In this document: one piece after another, positions 45,450 to 54,143 of the stretch | Layout of the letters: each line of letters opens with the position of its first letter | How positions within the stretch are numbered: position 1 is the first letter of the stretch | Source: Lawsonibacter celer | GTDB lineage: Bacteria; Bacillota; Clostridia; Oscillospirales; Oscillospiraceae | Length of the DNA: 64,000 nt | Reading direction: 5' to 3' | Assembly: GCF_014281125.1 (NCBI RefSeq) | Contig: NZ_JACOEA010000001.1 | Coordinates: 682,001 to 746,000, forward strand | Program-made: the position numbers and the translations under genes | The notes under the pieces: model-generated | What the model saw: only the letters and a program-made list of their open reading frames with translations | Told to the model about the DNA's origin: nothing | Databases searched by the model: none

Positions 45450-45776
45450 ATGGCTGCTGTCAATCTGAATACGGAAAAATTCCACAAGATAATGCATACG
45501 GAAGGCGCGGTGCTGGTGGACTTCTGGGCCCCCTGGTGCACCTATTGCCGCAAAATCAGCTCTGCTTATGATAAAGTGGCGGATCAGAACGAGGGGAAGC
45601 TCATTGTGGCCAAAGTCAACATCGACGAGGAGGAGGCCCTTGCCGAACAGGAAGGGATCGAAGTGATCCCTACGCTCGTTCTGTACCACAACGGCAAAAG
45701 CATTGGCTCCATCACAGCTCCCGAGTCAAAAGCAAGAATTGACTCCTTCCTTCAGGAAGCGCTGGCAAAGCAATAG
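45450..45776 (+). CDS. trxA: Thioredoxin
   Basis: 108 residues with LVDFWAPWCTYCRKI; the active-site CxxC is CTYC rather than CGPC, which would alter redox potential. The cis-proline segment is EVIPTLVL. A general protein disulfide reductant recycled by the reductase encoded downstream. The ATG at 45450 was chosen because AAAGGAGCTG precedes it; the longer frame starts inside the promoter region. Confidence 0.92.
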   Translation: MAAVNLNTEKFHKIMHTEGAVLVDFWAPWCTYCRKISSAYDKVADQNEGKLIVAKVNIDEEEALAEQEGIEVIPTLVLYHNGKSIGSITAPESKARIDSFLQEALAKQ

Positions 45777-45799
45777 TCCAACCACGAAAGGAGCCGAAT

Positions 45800-46171
45800 A
45801 TGCGTAATACCGACTTTGTAGTAACTCTGTTTGAGGGGAAATCCAACCCCAACAATCTCACTGTAGCGGTGGTCATGGGGCTCAATGCCCTCAGGCAGGG
45901 ACATACCGCCACCATCATTTTGATGGTTGAAGCGGTTGAGCTAGGCAGGCCGGGCGCCACCAAGGGCATCGACATCGGCGCCCCCTTTGCAGAGGTCAGC
46001 GGACAGCTGGAGGAATTTCTGGAACTTGGCGGGCAGGTGTGCATCTGCAATGCCTGCATGCTCCATAACGGCTTCTCGGCCAAAGACATGGACAGCCGCT
46101 TTGAATTGATCAATGCTCCCGATGTGGTCACGCTGCTTATGAATGCAAAGGGCTCCCTCCAGATCACCTGA
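45800..46171 (+). CDS. DsrE/DsrF-family protein
   Basis: 123 residues with the DsrE fold (FVVTLFEGKSNPNNLTVAVVMGLNALRQGH) and a Cys pair in QVCICNACML, the position of the persulfide-carrying cysteine in sulfur-relay proteins. AAAGGAG precedes the ATG. Lying between thioredoxin and thioredoxin reductase, it may shuttle sulfur or take part in sulfide/persulfide handling (inference). Confidence 0.82.
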   Translation: MRNTDFVVTLFEGKSNPNNLTVAVVMGLNALRQGHTATIILMVEAVELGRPGATKGIDIGAPFAEVSGQLEEFLELGGQVCICNACMLHNGFSAKDMDSRFELINAPDVVTLLMNAKGSLQIT

Positions 46172-46307
46172 TGTTCTGAAACAACAGGGCTACAAGCGGC
46201 AGTGTGATCCTGTCACAGTAAGGGAGTCCCGTATCAGGTTACTACAGGAATAACATAGGATGGGCGTTTTGCTTCCGCTGTCCGCGCTCACCCAACGGAG
46301 GGTTCGT

Positions 46308-47231
46308 ATGGAACATATCTATGATGTACTTGTGATCGGCGGCGGCCCTGGCGGCTATACGGCCGCACTGTATGCCACCCGCGCTGGCCTGGATACAATG
46401 GTGCTGGAAAAGATGGCCCCAGGCGGGCAGATGGCCCAGACCACCCAGATTGATAACTACCCAGGCTTCGACGAGGGAATCGACGGTTTCCTTCTGGGGG
46501 AAAAGATGCAGGCCGGCGCAGCGCGCTTCGGCGCAAAGACGGAGCTGGCAGAGGTTTATTCCGCGCAGCTGAGCGGAGACGTCAAGCGGATCGAAACCAG
46601 TGAGGGCGTCTTCCTGGGCAGAGCGGTTGTAATCGCCACCGGCGCCGGACATAAACGCCTCGGCATTGACAGGGAAGAGCAATTGACCGGGAAGGGAGTC
46701 GCATACTGCGCCGCCTGTGACGGAATGTTCTACCGAGACAAGACAGTAGCGGTTGTCGGCGGTGGAAACTCTGCCGCAGCAGATGCCATGATTCTCTCCC
46801 GCATCTGTGAAAGGGTAATCCTGATCCATCGTCGGGACAATCTCAGGGCCACGAAGATCTATCACGATGCGCTGACGAAATCGGAAAAAATTGAATTCCG
46901 CTGGAACAGCACTGTCAACCGGCTTCTGGGTGAGGGCCGCCTCTCCGGCGTGGAGCTGCGGGACGTCGGCACCGGAGCATTGTCTGAGCTCAAGGTGGAC
47001 GGAGTGTTTATCAGCGTGGGGCGCGCGCCCGCAACCGAGCTGTTCCGTGACCAGCTTGAATTGGATCGCAACGGCTATATCATCGCCGACGAATCCACCC
47101 GTACCAGCCTGCCCGGTGTCTTTGCCGTGGGGGATGTGCGCACCAAAGCGTTGCGGCAGGTGATTACAGCCGCAGCAGATGGTGCCGTCGCCGCTCACTA
47201 TGCGGAGGAATACTTGGCTGAAACCAGATAA
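46308..47231 (+). CDS. trxB: Thioredoxin-disulfide reductase
   Basis: 307 residues from the ATG at 46308 (GGAGGG upstream). FAD-binding GGGPGGYTAAL near the N-terminus, the redox-active CAACD in VAYCAACDG near residue 136, NAD(P)H loop VVGGGNSAAADA and the closing GVFAVGDVRTKALRQ are all present. It reduces the thioredoxin two genes upstream. Confidence 0.94.
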   Translation: MEHIYDVLVIGGGPGGYTAALYATRAGLDTMVLEKMAPGGQMAQTTQIDNYPGFDEGIDGFLLGEKMQAGAARFGAKTELAEVYSAQLSGDVKRIETSEGVFLGRAVVIATGAGHKRLGIDREEQLTGKGVAYCAACDGMFYRDKTVAVVGGGNSAAADAMILSRICERVILIHRRDNLRATKIYHDALTKSEKIEFRWNSTVNRLLGEGRLSGVELRDVGTGALSELKVDGVFISVGRAPATELFRDQLELDRNGYIIADESTRTSLPGVFAVGDVRTKALRQVITAAADGAVAAHYAEEYLAETR

Positions 47232-47304
47232 CACACCAGCGCACGACTTTTCCCGCATCAATCCGGAGCAAAGCGGGGAATTACCTCAGCAGCAAAACCC
47301 AAAA

Positions 47305-47337
47305 GGAGAGACACGTCCGTGGCGTGTCTCTCTTTTT
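47305..47337 (+). terminator. Rho-independent terminator of the redox cluster
   Basis: GAGAGACACG (47306-47315) pairs with 47323-47332, followed by five Ts. Confidence 0.9.
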
Positions 47338-47460
47338 GTACGAATGCTATAAAAATACTATGTAAGCTTCAAGACCGCACCCGAAACCCAAGCGCACCAC
47401 AGCAAGCGGTTGCGCTTGGGAAGCGGGAGGCAGCAGAAAGGAGGAGCGATGCGTTTTATA

Positions 47461-47496
47461 AAAAATTCGTCGCAAGCGATATATCGCTTGCGACGA
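47461..47496 (-). terminator. Host tRNA-Thr terminator (30-base palindrome)
   Basis: A perfect 30-base palindrome (47467-47496, centre GATATATC) followed by TTTTTT on the minus strand, directly 3' of the split tRNA's CCA end at 47499. It is the natural terminator of the host tRNA gene. The stretch 47338-47460 before it holds only a 9-bp inverted repeat (47387-47395 with 47412-47420). Confidence 0.85.
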
Positions 47497-47498
47497 GC

Positions 47499-47530
47499 TG
47501 GAGCTGGTGGGGTGACTTGAACACCTGACC
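47499..47530 (-). pseudogene. 3' half of the host tRNA-Thr, split by the element
   Basis: The minus strand reads AGGTG-TTCAAGT-CACCC (T arm), CACCAGC (acceptor 3' strand), T and CCA. No matching 5' acceptor strand lies upstream here; it is found 15.1 kb away at 62685-62691 (GCTGGTG), which pairs with all seven bases. Confidence 0.85.
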
Positions 47531-47547
47531 GCTGGTTGTTCGTAAGG
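47528..47547 (+). other. Left attachment site (element arm)
   Basis: Core AC (47528-47529) followed by the element arm CGCTGGTTGTTCGTAAGG (47530-47547). To its left is host tRNA sequence. The arm is an inverted near-copy of the right arm (16 of 18 positions). Confidence 0.82.
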
Positions 47548-47743
47548 GTAGTGGGGTTTGTTCGGGTGAAGTGTGTTTGGTAAGGGGATTATAGCATGGT
47601 TAACAGCAGAAATCCAGGAAATACCTTTCACGATTAATTATTTTGTCGTGCGTACGATTGCACGCTGTGCTATACTATCGCTATGGTGGAAGAATTATTG
47701 TACAAAAGTGTAATATATATTTTTTTCGTCTTGAGGTGTACTT

Positions 47744-48004
47744 ATGAGCAACAATAAAGATAAAATAATTGACACAGTTACCGATGTAGGCGGAAGTGCA
47801 GTTGGTGCGTTAGTAGGTGCCGGCATTGGAACGGTCGTTGCAGGGCCAGTTGGGGCTGCAGGTGGTGCGATTGCAGGCACTCTTATCGAAAGAGCAATTC
47901 AGTGGGCAGGAAGTGAGATAAAAGAGAGGAAACTGTCTAAATCTGAGGATAAAAAGTCGGCTCTGTTTATATGGGGGCAATCAGCAAAATCAACGCTAAT
48001 CTAA
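47744..48004 (+). CDS. Glycine-zipper protein, probably 5' part of a frameshifted gene
   Basis: 86 residues: charged N-terminus, then a Gly/Ala zipper that can span or insert in the membrane (VGALVGAGIGTVVAGPVGAAGGAIAGTLI, about 20-48), and a basic amphipathic tail. It ends where the next, overlapping frame begins; the tail after KSEDKK looks like out-of-frame reading. Either a coupled two-gene pair or one gene with a frameshift near 47960-47975. Confidence 0.6.
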   Translation: MSNNKDKIIDTVTDVGGSAVGALVGAGIGTVVAGPVGAAGGAIAGTLIERAIQWAGSEIKERKLSKSEDKKSALFIWGQSAKSTLI

Positions 48005-48798
48005 TAGAGGGCCGTTGCCTGAGAAGCGATGATTTTTACGAAGAGTCATATGATAATCGGTCTACAGCGGAAGAAGTTTTGGAGGGGACACTATTTGCGG
48101 CTCAACGTGAAGCCGAAGAAAAGAAGTTGCCATATATGGCAAACCTGTACGCAAATATAAACTTCGACAACACAATTACTCGATCTATGGCAAACCAACT
48201 TGTAAAGATCGCTTCGGACATTACATACCGACAATTGGTAATTCTATCTGTGGTTGGGAAATGCAATTATGGCATAACAGAGCTCCCTTTGCGGGAGCAA
48301 GCTTTCCGTGGGTTTGATAATTATTCGGATATGAGTATAGCAGCAGAGATTTTCGATTTGTATCGTTCAAGTTTGATAATTTCAAGCACTGCGATTTTGG
48401 ACGCTGCCAGTTTTACACCTTCGCTTTTAGTTATGAATGGTATGGGCGAATTGCTCTTTACCCACATGGAGTTGTCCACGATGCCAGCAGATGAAATAAC
48501 AGCACAAATCATCTCTTTTTTGACTGACAATACTGCAAGTAATCCCCAAGATCATGTAATCACTGGTCAATTACCAATTCGCGAAGAGGTTGAAGCCATC
48601 CTTGATGAGCATACAATGTCCAAAGAGGATATTGACGCCATTATTGATGAAAAAACCGCCAATATTCCTTGGCTGAGTTTCGAGACACAAGAAAATGAAT
48701 CTGGTGGACAAACTCTAATTATTGATGGCGGAAATGCATCAGGAAAAAGAAGCTACACTGATACAAAATGGATTGAAGACAAGTTGAGTGAAATATGA
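47971..48798 (+). CDS. Helical protein of unknown function, coupled to the glycine-zipper gene
   Basis: 275 residues, acidic, with SKINANLIEGRCLRSDDFYE and an AEEVLEGTLFAAQREAEEKKLPYMANLYANI region typical of a family whose members are single proteins with an N-terminal glycine zipper. The ATG has no good ribosome binding site and overlaps the upstream frame by 34 bases. Function unknown; the family's architecture (membrane-inserting N-terminus, helical sensor) would suit an abortive-infection protein, but this is speculation. Confidence 0.6.
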   Translation: MGAISKINANLIEGRCLRSDDFYEESYDNRSTAEEVLEGTLFAAQREAEEKKLPYMANLYANINFDNTITRSMANQLVKIASDITYRQLVILSVVGKCNYGITELPLREQAFRGFDNYSDMSIAAEIFDLYRSSLIISSTAILDAASFTPSLLVMNGMGELLFTHMELSTMPADEITAQIISFLTDNTASNPQDHVITGQLPIREEVEAILDEHTMSKEDIDAIIDEKTANIPWLSFETQENESGGQTLIIDGGNASGKRSYTDTKWIEDKLSEI

Positions 48799-48840
48799 AA
48801 CCAATCCTACAAATTCAAGATTAAAGAAGTTGTCAAATTG

Positions 48841-48873
48841 CGCCCGGAGTGGTTTTACCACTCCGGACGTTTT
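48841..48873. terminator. Bidirectional terminator
   Basis: CCGGAGTGG (48844-48852) pairs with 48858-48866; TTTT follows on the plus strand. Separates the helical-protein gene from the convergent recombinase. Confidence 0.75.
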
Positions 48874-48874
48874 A

Positions 48875-50557
48875 TCATTCAAGAGGGATTCCCAGCTGCA
48901 CCAGCTCCTGCATTTTCTGCTCTCGATACTCCTTGGTATAGTCCACACGCGGCTTTAGATTGAGATTGCCCACATATTTGTAGTAGATGTCGATCTGTTG
49001 GCTTTTATTGCCGTCCTCGTCGACTACCTTTTCGTGCACCACAATTTTTTCGATGAGCTCATTGAGTATGTAGGCATTCAGCTCTTCCACATCGGTGTAT
49101 TTGCGGATGAGCGTCAGATACTTTTCGAAATTGTCATGGGCTTCATTGCTCTGGAATATCTCCCGCTCCAACTGAGTTCTGGTTTCGGACAGGGTGCGTT
49201 CCTCCTGCTCATAGGTAGGTGCCATGGCTTGATATCGTTCCTCACTGATTTTTCCCAGCGCCGCATCTTCATATAGCTTGTTTAGGATCTTAGTCAGCTC
49301 GGCCAGGCGCTTGTCCACCTGAGTCAGTGTGCGCTTGATTCGTTCAAGATCGTTCTGCTGTTTCTGTTCACTCATGGATAAGAGCATGCACATGTATTCT
49401 CCGGGCGCGACCATAGCGGCGCGGGCATTGCGCCGAATGTCATTCTTCACCAGTTCGTTTAAAGCGACCCAGCCGATGGCGTGGGATGTGCATCGCTGTT
49501 TGCCGTAGTTTTTGTAAACCCAGCAGGAGAAACCAGTATACTTCTTCCGCTTGTAATCATAGCTCACATTCAGAGCAGAACCACAGTCGGCGCATTTTAC
49601 CAGACCGGCAAAGGGCTGCACTTCACCGCTTCGGTTTTCACGACGCCGTGCTTTCATTGCCTGGTGCACGGTGTCCCATAGTTCCTGGCTCACCAGCGGT
49701 TCATGGGTACCCTCCACGATGATCCAGTCTTCCTCGGGTACGGCGACTCTTGTTTTATCGAAGAATCCTTTGGTTTTCGTTCGCCCAAACACCACCTGTC
49801 CCAGATAGACGCGGTTGTTCAGAATGGCTCGGATGGAGGTGGCGTGCCAGTCGAAGGGCTCTCGCCAGTAGTCGCTGTTTTTGTAGTAATCGGGATTGTT
49901 CTGATTGAAGTAGGCCTGCGGGTTCAGAATATTGCGCTCCCGCAAGATTTTAGTCATGCGTACATATCCGATGCCCTCAGCGAACATGCGGAAGATATCT
50001 TTTACCACATCAGCCGCAGGCGGGTCTACGATCAGATGGTGCCGGTCGGCAGGATCTTTGATGTAACCGAAGGGCGCATGATTGCCCAGATACATTCCAG
50101 CCTTTGCTCTGGCGGCATGAGCTGCCTTGGTCTTGCTGGAGGACTGACGGGCATAGAAGGAATTGATGACGTTAGTGAAGGGGAGTACCAGATTGTCCGT
50201 ACCCTGAGCAGAGTCGATGTTCTCGGCCACCGAGATGAACCGCACGCCCTTTTCTTCGAAGTAGTGTTCGATGTACATGCCCATCTGTGCATACTCTCGT
50301 CCGAAGCGGGATAGGTCTTTTACGATGACCACATTGATTTTGCCAGCTTCGATATCATCCAGCATTCGTTTGAAATCCGGACGTTCGAAGTTCGTGCCGC
50401 TCCAACCATCGTCGCAGTAATAATCACCGATGGTAATACCATGTTCTTTGCAATACTGGGTGAGCAGTGTTTTCTGTGTCTGGATACTTCCGGACTCACC
50501 GGTGTTGCCATCGTCCTGACTGAGTCGGCTATAGATGCCGGCAATTTCATTTACCAT
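48875..50557 (-). CDS. Large serine recombinase (TnpX-like)
   Basis: 560 residues. Catalytic domain with Ser10 in GIYSRLSQDD and the arginine-rich VVIVKDLSRFGREY; recombinase domain near 170-280; zinc ribbon CADCG...CTSH near 320-360; coiled coil 395-470; C-terminal DUF4368 (ELIEKIVVHEK). It cuts at a central dinucleotide and integrates without replication. Located 1.3 kb inside the left end, it is the best candidate for integrating this element at the tRNA-Thr site. GAAAGGA precedes the ATG. Confidence 0.93.
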   Translation of the reverse strand: MVNEIAGIYSRLSQDDGNTGESGSIQTQKTLLTQYCKEHGITIGDYYCDDGWSGTNFERPDFKRMLDDIEAGKINVVIVKDLSRFGREYAQMGMYIEHYFEEKGVRFISVAENIDSAQGTDNLVLPFTNVINSFYARQSSSKTKAAHAARAKAGMYLGNHAPFGYIKDPADRHHLIVDPPAADVVKDIFRMFAEGIGYVRMTKILRERNILNPQAYFNQNNPDYYKNSDYWREPFDWHATSIRAILNNRVYLGQVVFGRTKTKGFFDKTRVAVPEEDWIIVEGTHEPLVSQELWDTVHQAMKARRRENRSGEVQPFAGLVKCADCGSALNVSYDYKRKKYTGFSCWVYKNYGKQRCTSHAIGWVALNELVKNDIRRNARAAMVAPGEYMCMLLSMSEQKQQNDLERIKRTLTQVDKRLAELTKILNKLYEDAALGKISEERYQAMAPTYEQEERTLSETRTQLEREIFQSNEAHDNFEKYLTLIRKYTDVEELNAYILNELIEKIVVHEKVVDEDGNKSQQIDIYYKYVGNLNLKPRVDYTKEYREQKMQELVQLGIPLE

Positions 50558-50588
50558 AAAAATCTATCCTTTCATTTTTCTGTATATA

Positions 50589-50780
50589 TCAGCCGGCCTT
50601 TTCGGTCGGAAGCTGATCTTCAGTGATGGTTTCATTCAGTGCCGTGGCATTGAACGATTCCGCAATCATTTGGCCAATCTTGTCGCGGAGATCAACATCT
50701 CCGTTGAAATGGCTGACGGTGGTGTATCGGACACCATTGATGGTTTCCGTGTGTATCGTTTTCATGCCTTTTAAATTCAT
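50589..50780 (-). CDS. TnpW-like transposon protein
   Basis: 63 residues starting NLKGMKTIHTETINGVRYTTVSHF, as in the small TnpW proteins found beside TnpX recombinases. GGAGGACA precedes the ATG. Its stop lies 31 bases before the recombinase start, so they are cotranscribed. Role unknown, possibly a recombination directionality factor (inference). Confidence 0.75.
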   Translation of the reverse strand: MNLKGMKTIHTETINGVRYTTVSHFNGDVDLRDKIGQMIAESFNATALNETITEDQLPTEKAG

Positions 50781-50915
50781 TAATTGTCCTCCTATAGTTT
50801 TTGTGATTGGCTTTTGTCAGCAACAAACAATACCGAAGACTTTGGCGAATAGCTATACCACTATCCACCAAAGTTACCTTCGTAATACCGGGCATGTTGA
50901 CTGACGTAAGGGTAG

Positions 50916-51899
50916 TTACATCATCATGGTCATTCCGAAACCATGGTACTGTTGATACTCTTCTTCCTCATCCTCATCATCGACGGCGTACTCGACTGTG
51001 CGGTCAATCTTGCCTCCGTGACGGAGGATGCGTTCGATTTCTTCTTCACTGTGATGGACGGTCTCCATGTGGAAGCAGTCATTGTCACCGACAGCCAGCG
51101 CATCGAAGATGGCAACCAGACCACTGACCGCATCATCAACCGTGGGAAGCAGTTCACCATCAGGCGTGGCCTCCTCACGGCTCTCCAGATACTCGCAGCC
51201 ACCCATGGCGAAGTAGAGTTCCATATTCTCCCGACGCAGGGTCTGGTCGAACAACTTTTTGTCGCGGCACTTTAAGTTATTGGGTGTGGTATAGGTGATG
51301 TACTTGGTATCGCTCTGCCAGTCTACACCGTAGCCCAGCCACTCCATGTACTCGATGAACCGCTTTTTTGTCGCAGAGTTCTCCATGGCTTCGCGGATAT
51401 CTTTCTGCAGCTTTTTCTTCCATACAGGAATGCGGAACGGGTCGGCCTTGGATTCTGTGACGGACAGGCCGTACTGCATACAGAGCTCGTTGGAGTAGTC
51501 CTTGACCTGTTTGAGCTCCCGTGCAGTCTGGTGAAACTTTTTGCCGGTTTCGTAGTTCACTGAGTTCATCACGATGTGGTTGTGGATGTGCTTGGTGTTC
51601 ATGTGCGTTGCCACCACACACTGGTAGCCAACGAACTGCTGGGCGAACTTCAGACCGATCTCATGGGCGGTATCGAAGTCCAATTCATCATCAGGTGAGA
51701 ACGCCTGGACGATGTGGTAGTAGCTGCATCCGTCGGTTTTGTGGAACTGCTTTTTGACAGTTTCAAACTCATGGAGCGCAGACTGTGCTACGCAGTTGAC
51801 GCCGGTGATGAGGTGATCATTGGTTTTCTCACGGTTAGTGATGTAGTCAATGATGCCGCTCAGACTACACGAGACACCGACGAATTTAACGCTTGCCAT
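50916..51899 (-). CDS. Relaxase (MobA/VirD2-type)
   Basis: 327 residues. The metal-binding HIHNHIVMN motif near residue 106 and the conserved upstream HIVQAF region identify a MOBP relaxase, which nicks oriT and pilots DNA during mobilisation. The C-terminus is acidic. Overlaps mobC by 40 bases. GGAGGTG precedes the ATG. Confidence 0.92.
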   Translation of the reverse strand: MASVKFVGVSCSLSGIIDYITNREKTNDHLITGVNCVAQSALHEFETVKKQFHKTDGCSYYHIVQAFSPDDELDFDTAHEIGLKFAQQFVGYQCVVATHMNTKHIHNHIVMNSVNYETGKKFHQTARELKQVKDYSNELCMQYGLSVTESKADPFRIPVWKKKLQKDIREAMENSATKKRFIEYMEWLGYGVDWQSDTKYITYTTPNNLKCRDKKLFDQTLRRENMELYFAMGGCEYLESREEATPDGELLPTVDDAVSGLVAIFDALAVGDNDCFHMETVHHSEEEIERILRHGGKIDRTVEYAVDDEDEEEEYQQYHGFGMTMMM

Positions 51900-52171
51900 G
51901 TTTTTTCATACACCTCCATGAACGGTTCGAAGTCGACGAACTGGATTCGTCCCTGCCGAGCCATGACGGTCAGCTGATTTAAGTTGTTGCCCTGACGGCG
52001 GAGCTCCTGAAGCACTTCTTCATCGGTGCCGCTGAGCACATTGACCTTCTGATGCATCGCCGCTCTGCGGACGAATTCAGAGAGCGTAAGATTTGCGCTC
52101 GTTGCTTTACGCTGGATGTAGTCTTTCTCCCAGCCTGCAACACGCAGACGGATGAAATTATCTTTGGACAT
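51860..52171 (-). CDS. mobC: MobC-like relaxosome protein
   Basis: 103 residues from the ATG at 52171 (GAAAGGAG upstream). N-terminal ribbon-helix-helix (FIRLRVAGWEKDYIQRKATSANLTLSEFVRR) and the family motif ELRRQGNNLNQLTVMARQG. It helps the relaxase open oriT. The oriT should lie just upstream, at 52172-52574. Confidence 0.9.
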   Translation of the reverse strand: MSKDNFIRLRVAGWEKDYIQRKATSANLTLSEFVRRAAMHQKVNVLSGTDEEVLQELRRQGNNLNQLTVMARQGRIQFVDFEPFMEVYEKTWQALNSSVSRVV

Positions 52172-52574
52172 ATAGGTCTCCTTTCGAATAATCAAAATAG
52201 GGGTGTGGGCTTAGCCCGCAACTGCCAAAGTGGGCGGAACGGGGCAATCGCCCCGATTCCGTACCACGAAGGCGAAACTTGTCACTTCGTCCTCACGGAC
52301 TTCGTATTTTTCGCTTCGCCGCAAGCGGCAAAGCTCAGCCACTCCGTCGCTCGTCCTCTTCCCACCGAAACCGCTGTCGCTGGATTTCGGCGGGAGCCCA
52401 AGTAGGAGTAATCTCACGTTGGTGGTGTTTTCAACTGTGGTGAAACGGCGTGGTCTGTGCTGTAGTGGGGTGTGTACTCTACCGTAGGGGTAAAATCCGC
52501 ACACAGCGGCGCCTGTGGCCTCAAACGGCGGAGATTTCAGCGCAGAGAGAAAAGGTTACAAGGGTGCAAAGTCC
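52172..52574. other. Probable oriT region of the element
   Basis: 403 bases without a supported gene, upstream of mobC/relaxase. It holds several inverted repeats: CGGAAC-GGGGC/GCCCC-GATTCCG (52235-52261), GCGGGCTAAGCCCGC-like (52209-52220) and CCGAAA/TTTCGG (about 52365-52392). The nick site cannot be placed. Confidence 0.55.
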
Positions 52575-53555
52575 TTAGAACTCTACATCCTTACATCCTT
52601 CATCGGGCAGTTTCCAGAACCACTGGTCACCGACCTTTTCGGAAATAATGCCGAGATTTTTCTTTGCGATATCCAGTGTGCGTTTGGACACGCCCAGGGC
52701 TTTTGCTTTCTTCTGCACTTCCTCAGCAGGAACTCTGCCGCTGAGCATACGCTTGAGTTCTTCCTCCATCAGCATGGTTTTGGTCTGCACTTTACCCGTA
52801 CCGTTAAGCACATCATCCACAGTTGCTTCGCAGGCGCCTTTCCAGCAGAAGCCAGTCTGTTCGTTCAGCTCGAATGCAATGGAGCTGCCCTCGGGAGCAA
52901 GACTGTTTTTGTCCTGAGCGACGATGCGGATGCGCTCGTTGTCTTTCAAACGACCGACCACCAACACGCTGCGAGCTGCCGCACGGAAGTCAATGGAACC
53001 AAGACCGCGGTAACTGGATTTCTGTCCCTGGGCTTTGTTCAAGTGACCGACCAAAAGAACAGCGCAGTGTGTGCGCTCCGCCATAGCTGCTAAACGTTTT
53101 AGCACAGGGCGCACCTCGTTGGCGCGGTGCATGTCCACGTCTTCACCGAGGTATGCCTGGATCGGGTCAAGTACAATGAGCTGCGCGCCAGTCTCCTTGA
53201 TGGCTTCTTCCAACCGTTCATCATTGAGCGTAAGTTCCTTGTCTGTTTCATCGATGACCAGAACACGAGTACAGTCGGCGCCTGCGGCAACGAGACGAGG
53301 CTTGATGGTATCCGCCAGACCGTCCTCGGCAGTCTGATAGATAACATTCATAGTCTCTATGGCATCCTCGCATTCCGGCAGCGGTTCTCCTTTGGTCAGC
53401 GATGCGATGACAGCAAGAGCGAAGGTCGTTTTACCTTCGCCGGGGTCACCATGGACAATGGTGATCTTGCCCAGCGGTATGTATGGATACCACAACCACT
53501 GGACGTTTTCGGTTTCCACGGTGTCCATGGAAATGAGTTTCAGTTCGTTTTTCAT
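52575..53555 (-). CDS. RepA-like AAA/RecA-fold ATPase
   Basis: 326 residues. Walker A GDPGEGKT at 36-43, Walker B LIVLDPIQAYLG and a Gln/His switch in VLLVGHLNKAQGQK match the RSF1010 RepA/RecA-like family of small replicative helicase-like ATPases. A winged-helix-like C-terminus follows. GGAGGTAAAA precedes the ATG. It may support replication of the excised element. Confidence 0.82.
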   Translation of the reverse strand: MKNELKLISMDTVETENVQWLWYPYIPLGKITIVHGDPGEGKTTFALAVIASLTKGEPLPECEDAIETMNVIYQTAEDGLADTIKPRLVAAGADCTRVLVIDETDKELTLNDERLEEAIKETGAQLIVLDPIQAYLGEDVDMHRANEVRPVLKRLAAMAERTHCAVLLVGHLNKAQGQKSSYRGLGSIDFRAAARSVLVVGRLKDNERIRIVAQDKNSLAPEGSSIAFELNEQTGFCWKGACEATVDDVLNGTGKVQTKTMLMEEELKRMLSGRVPAEEVQKKAKALGVSKRTLDIAKKNLGIISEKVGDQWFWKLPDEGCKDVEF

Positions 53556-54093
53556 TTGTTTTACCTCCTAAAAATATTTGGCCCGTAAAAAGTGGGGCCA
53601 GTATTCACGATGCAAAAAAGACAGACTATCCCCATAGCGTACTTCGCAAGATTTTATCTACTCCCCGAACCGCCGATAGTTGGTCGGCGCTCATCAACGA
53701 TCACGGATCGACTTGCGAAGCCTCTCACCCAATTGCCTGCGACGGTTGTTATCACGCTCGGACTGTTGCTGGTGGGGAGTCTCTGCTCTCTGCTGTCGTC
53801 GCCGCCTCCGGGAACTATCCGGATTCTTCGGAGTTGGTGTTTGTCGCTCGTTCCTTTCGGAAGTCTTGGCGCACCCTCCGACCTGGCTCATCGGTTTCCC
53901 GATCATACAGAGAGGTCGTTGCTCGGTGGAGCTTTATTCAGTTGTTGTTTCAGAAGGAAAATTTCAAAGAAAAAGGCAGAGCTGCCGGCGCGTCGGCAGC
54001 TCTGCGAGTATCTCCCTCTATAACCCTAACAAGATGAGAGGGGGCAAAATGTTCCTGGTTTTCAAAAATATTTTAAAAATTTTTCTGAAAACG
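53556..54093. other. Gene-poor stretch between the ATPase and sigma-like genes
   Basis: 538 bases. A 70-residue minus-strand frame at 53694-53906 is Arg/Gln-rich with MSQVGGCAKTSERNERQ but has no ribosome binding site; I leave it unannotated. Nothing else can be supported. Confidence 0.5.
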
Positions 54094-54137
54094 AAAAAAG
54101 GGCTCGATGCAGAAATTGATCCTGCACCGAGCCCTTG
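54094..54137 (-). terminator. Rho-independent terminator
   Basis: An imperfect 15-bp stem with core GGGCTCG/CGAGCCC and a six-T minus-strand tail, just past the stop at 54144. Confidence 0.8.
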
Positions 54138-54143
54138 TGTTGC

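Noticed and set aside
47460..47600. Small independent RNA gene on the minus strand (TATAAT at about 47590-47595, tRNA-like end, terminator)
   Set aside because: The tRNA-like end and terminator are better explained as the 3' half of the host tRNA-Thr left by insertion; no convincing -35 accompanies the TATAAT.
53592..54023. 143-codon plus-strand and 70-codon minus-strand frames in the gap after the AAA ATPase
   Set aside because: No ribosome binding sites, no family features, and low-complexity Arg/Gln or Leu/Ser composition.
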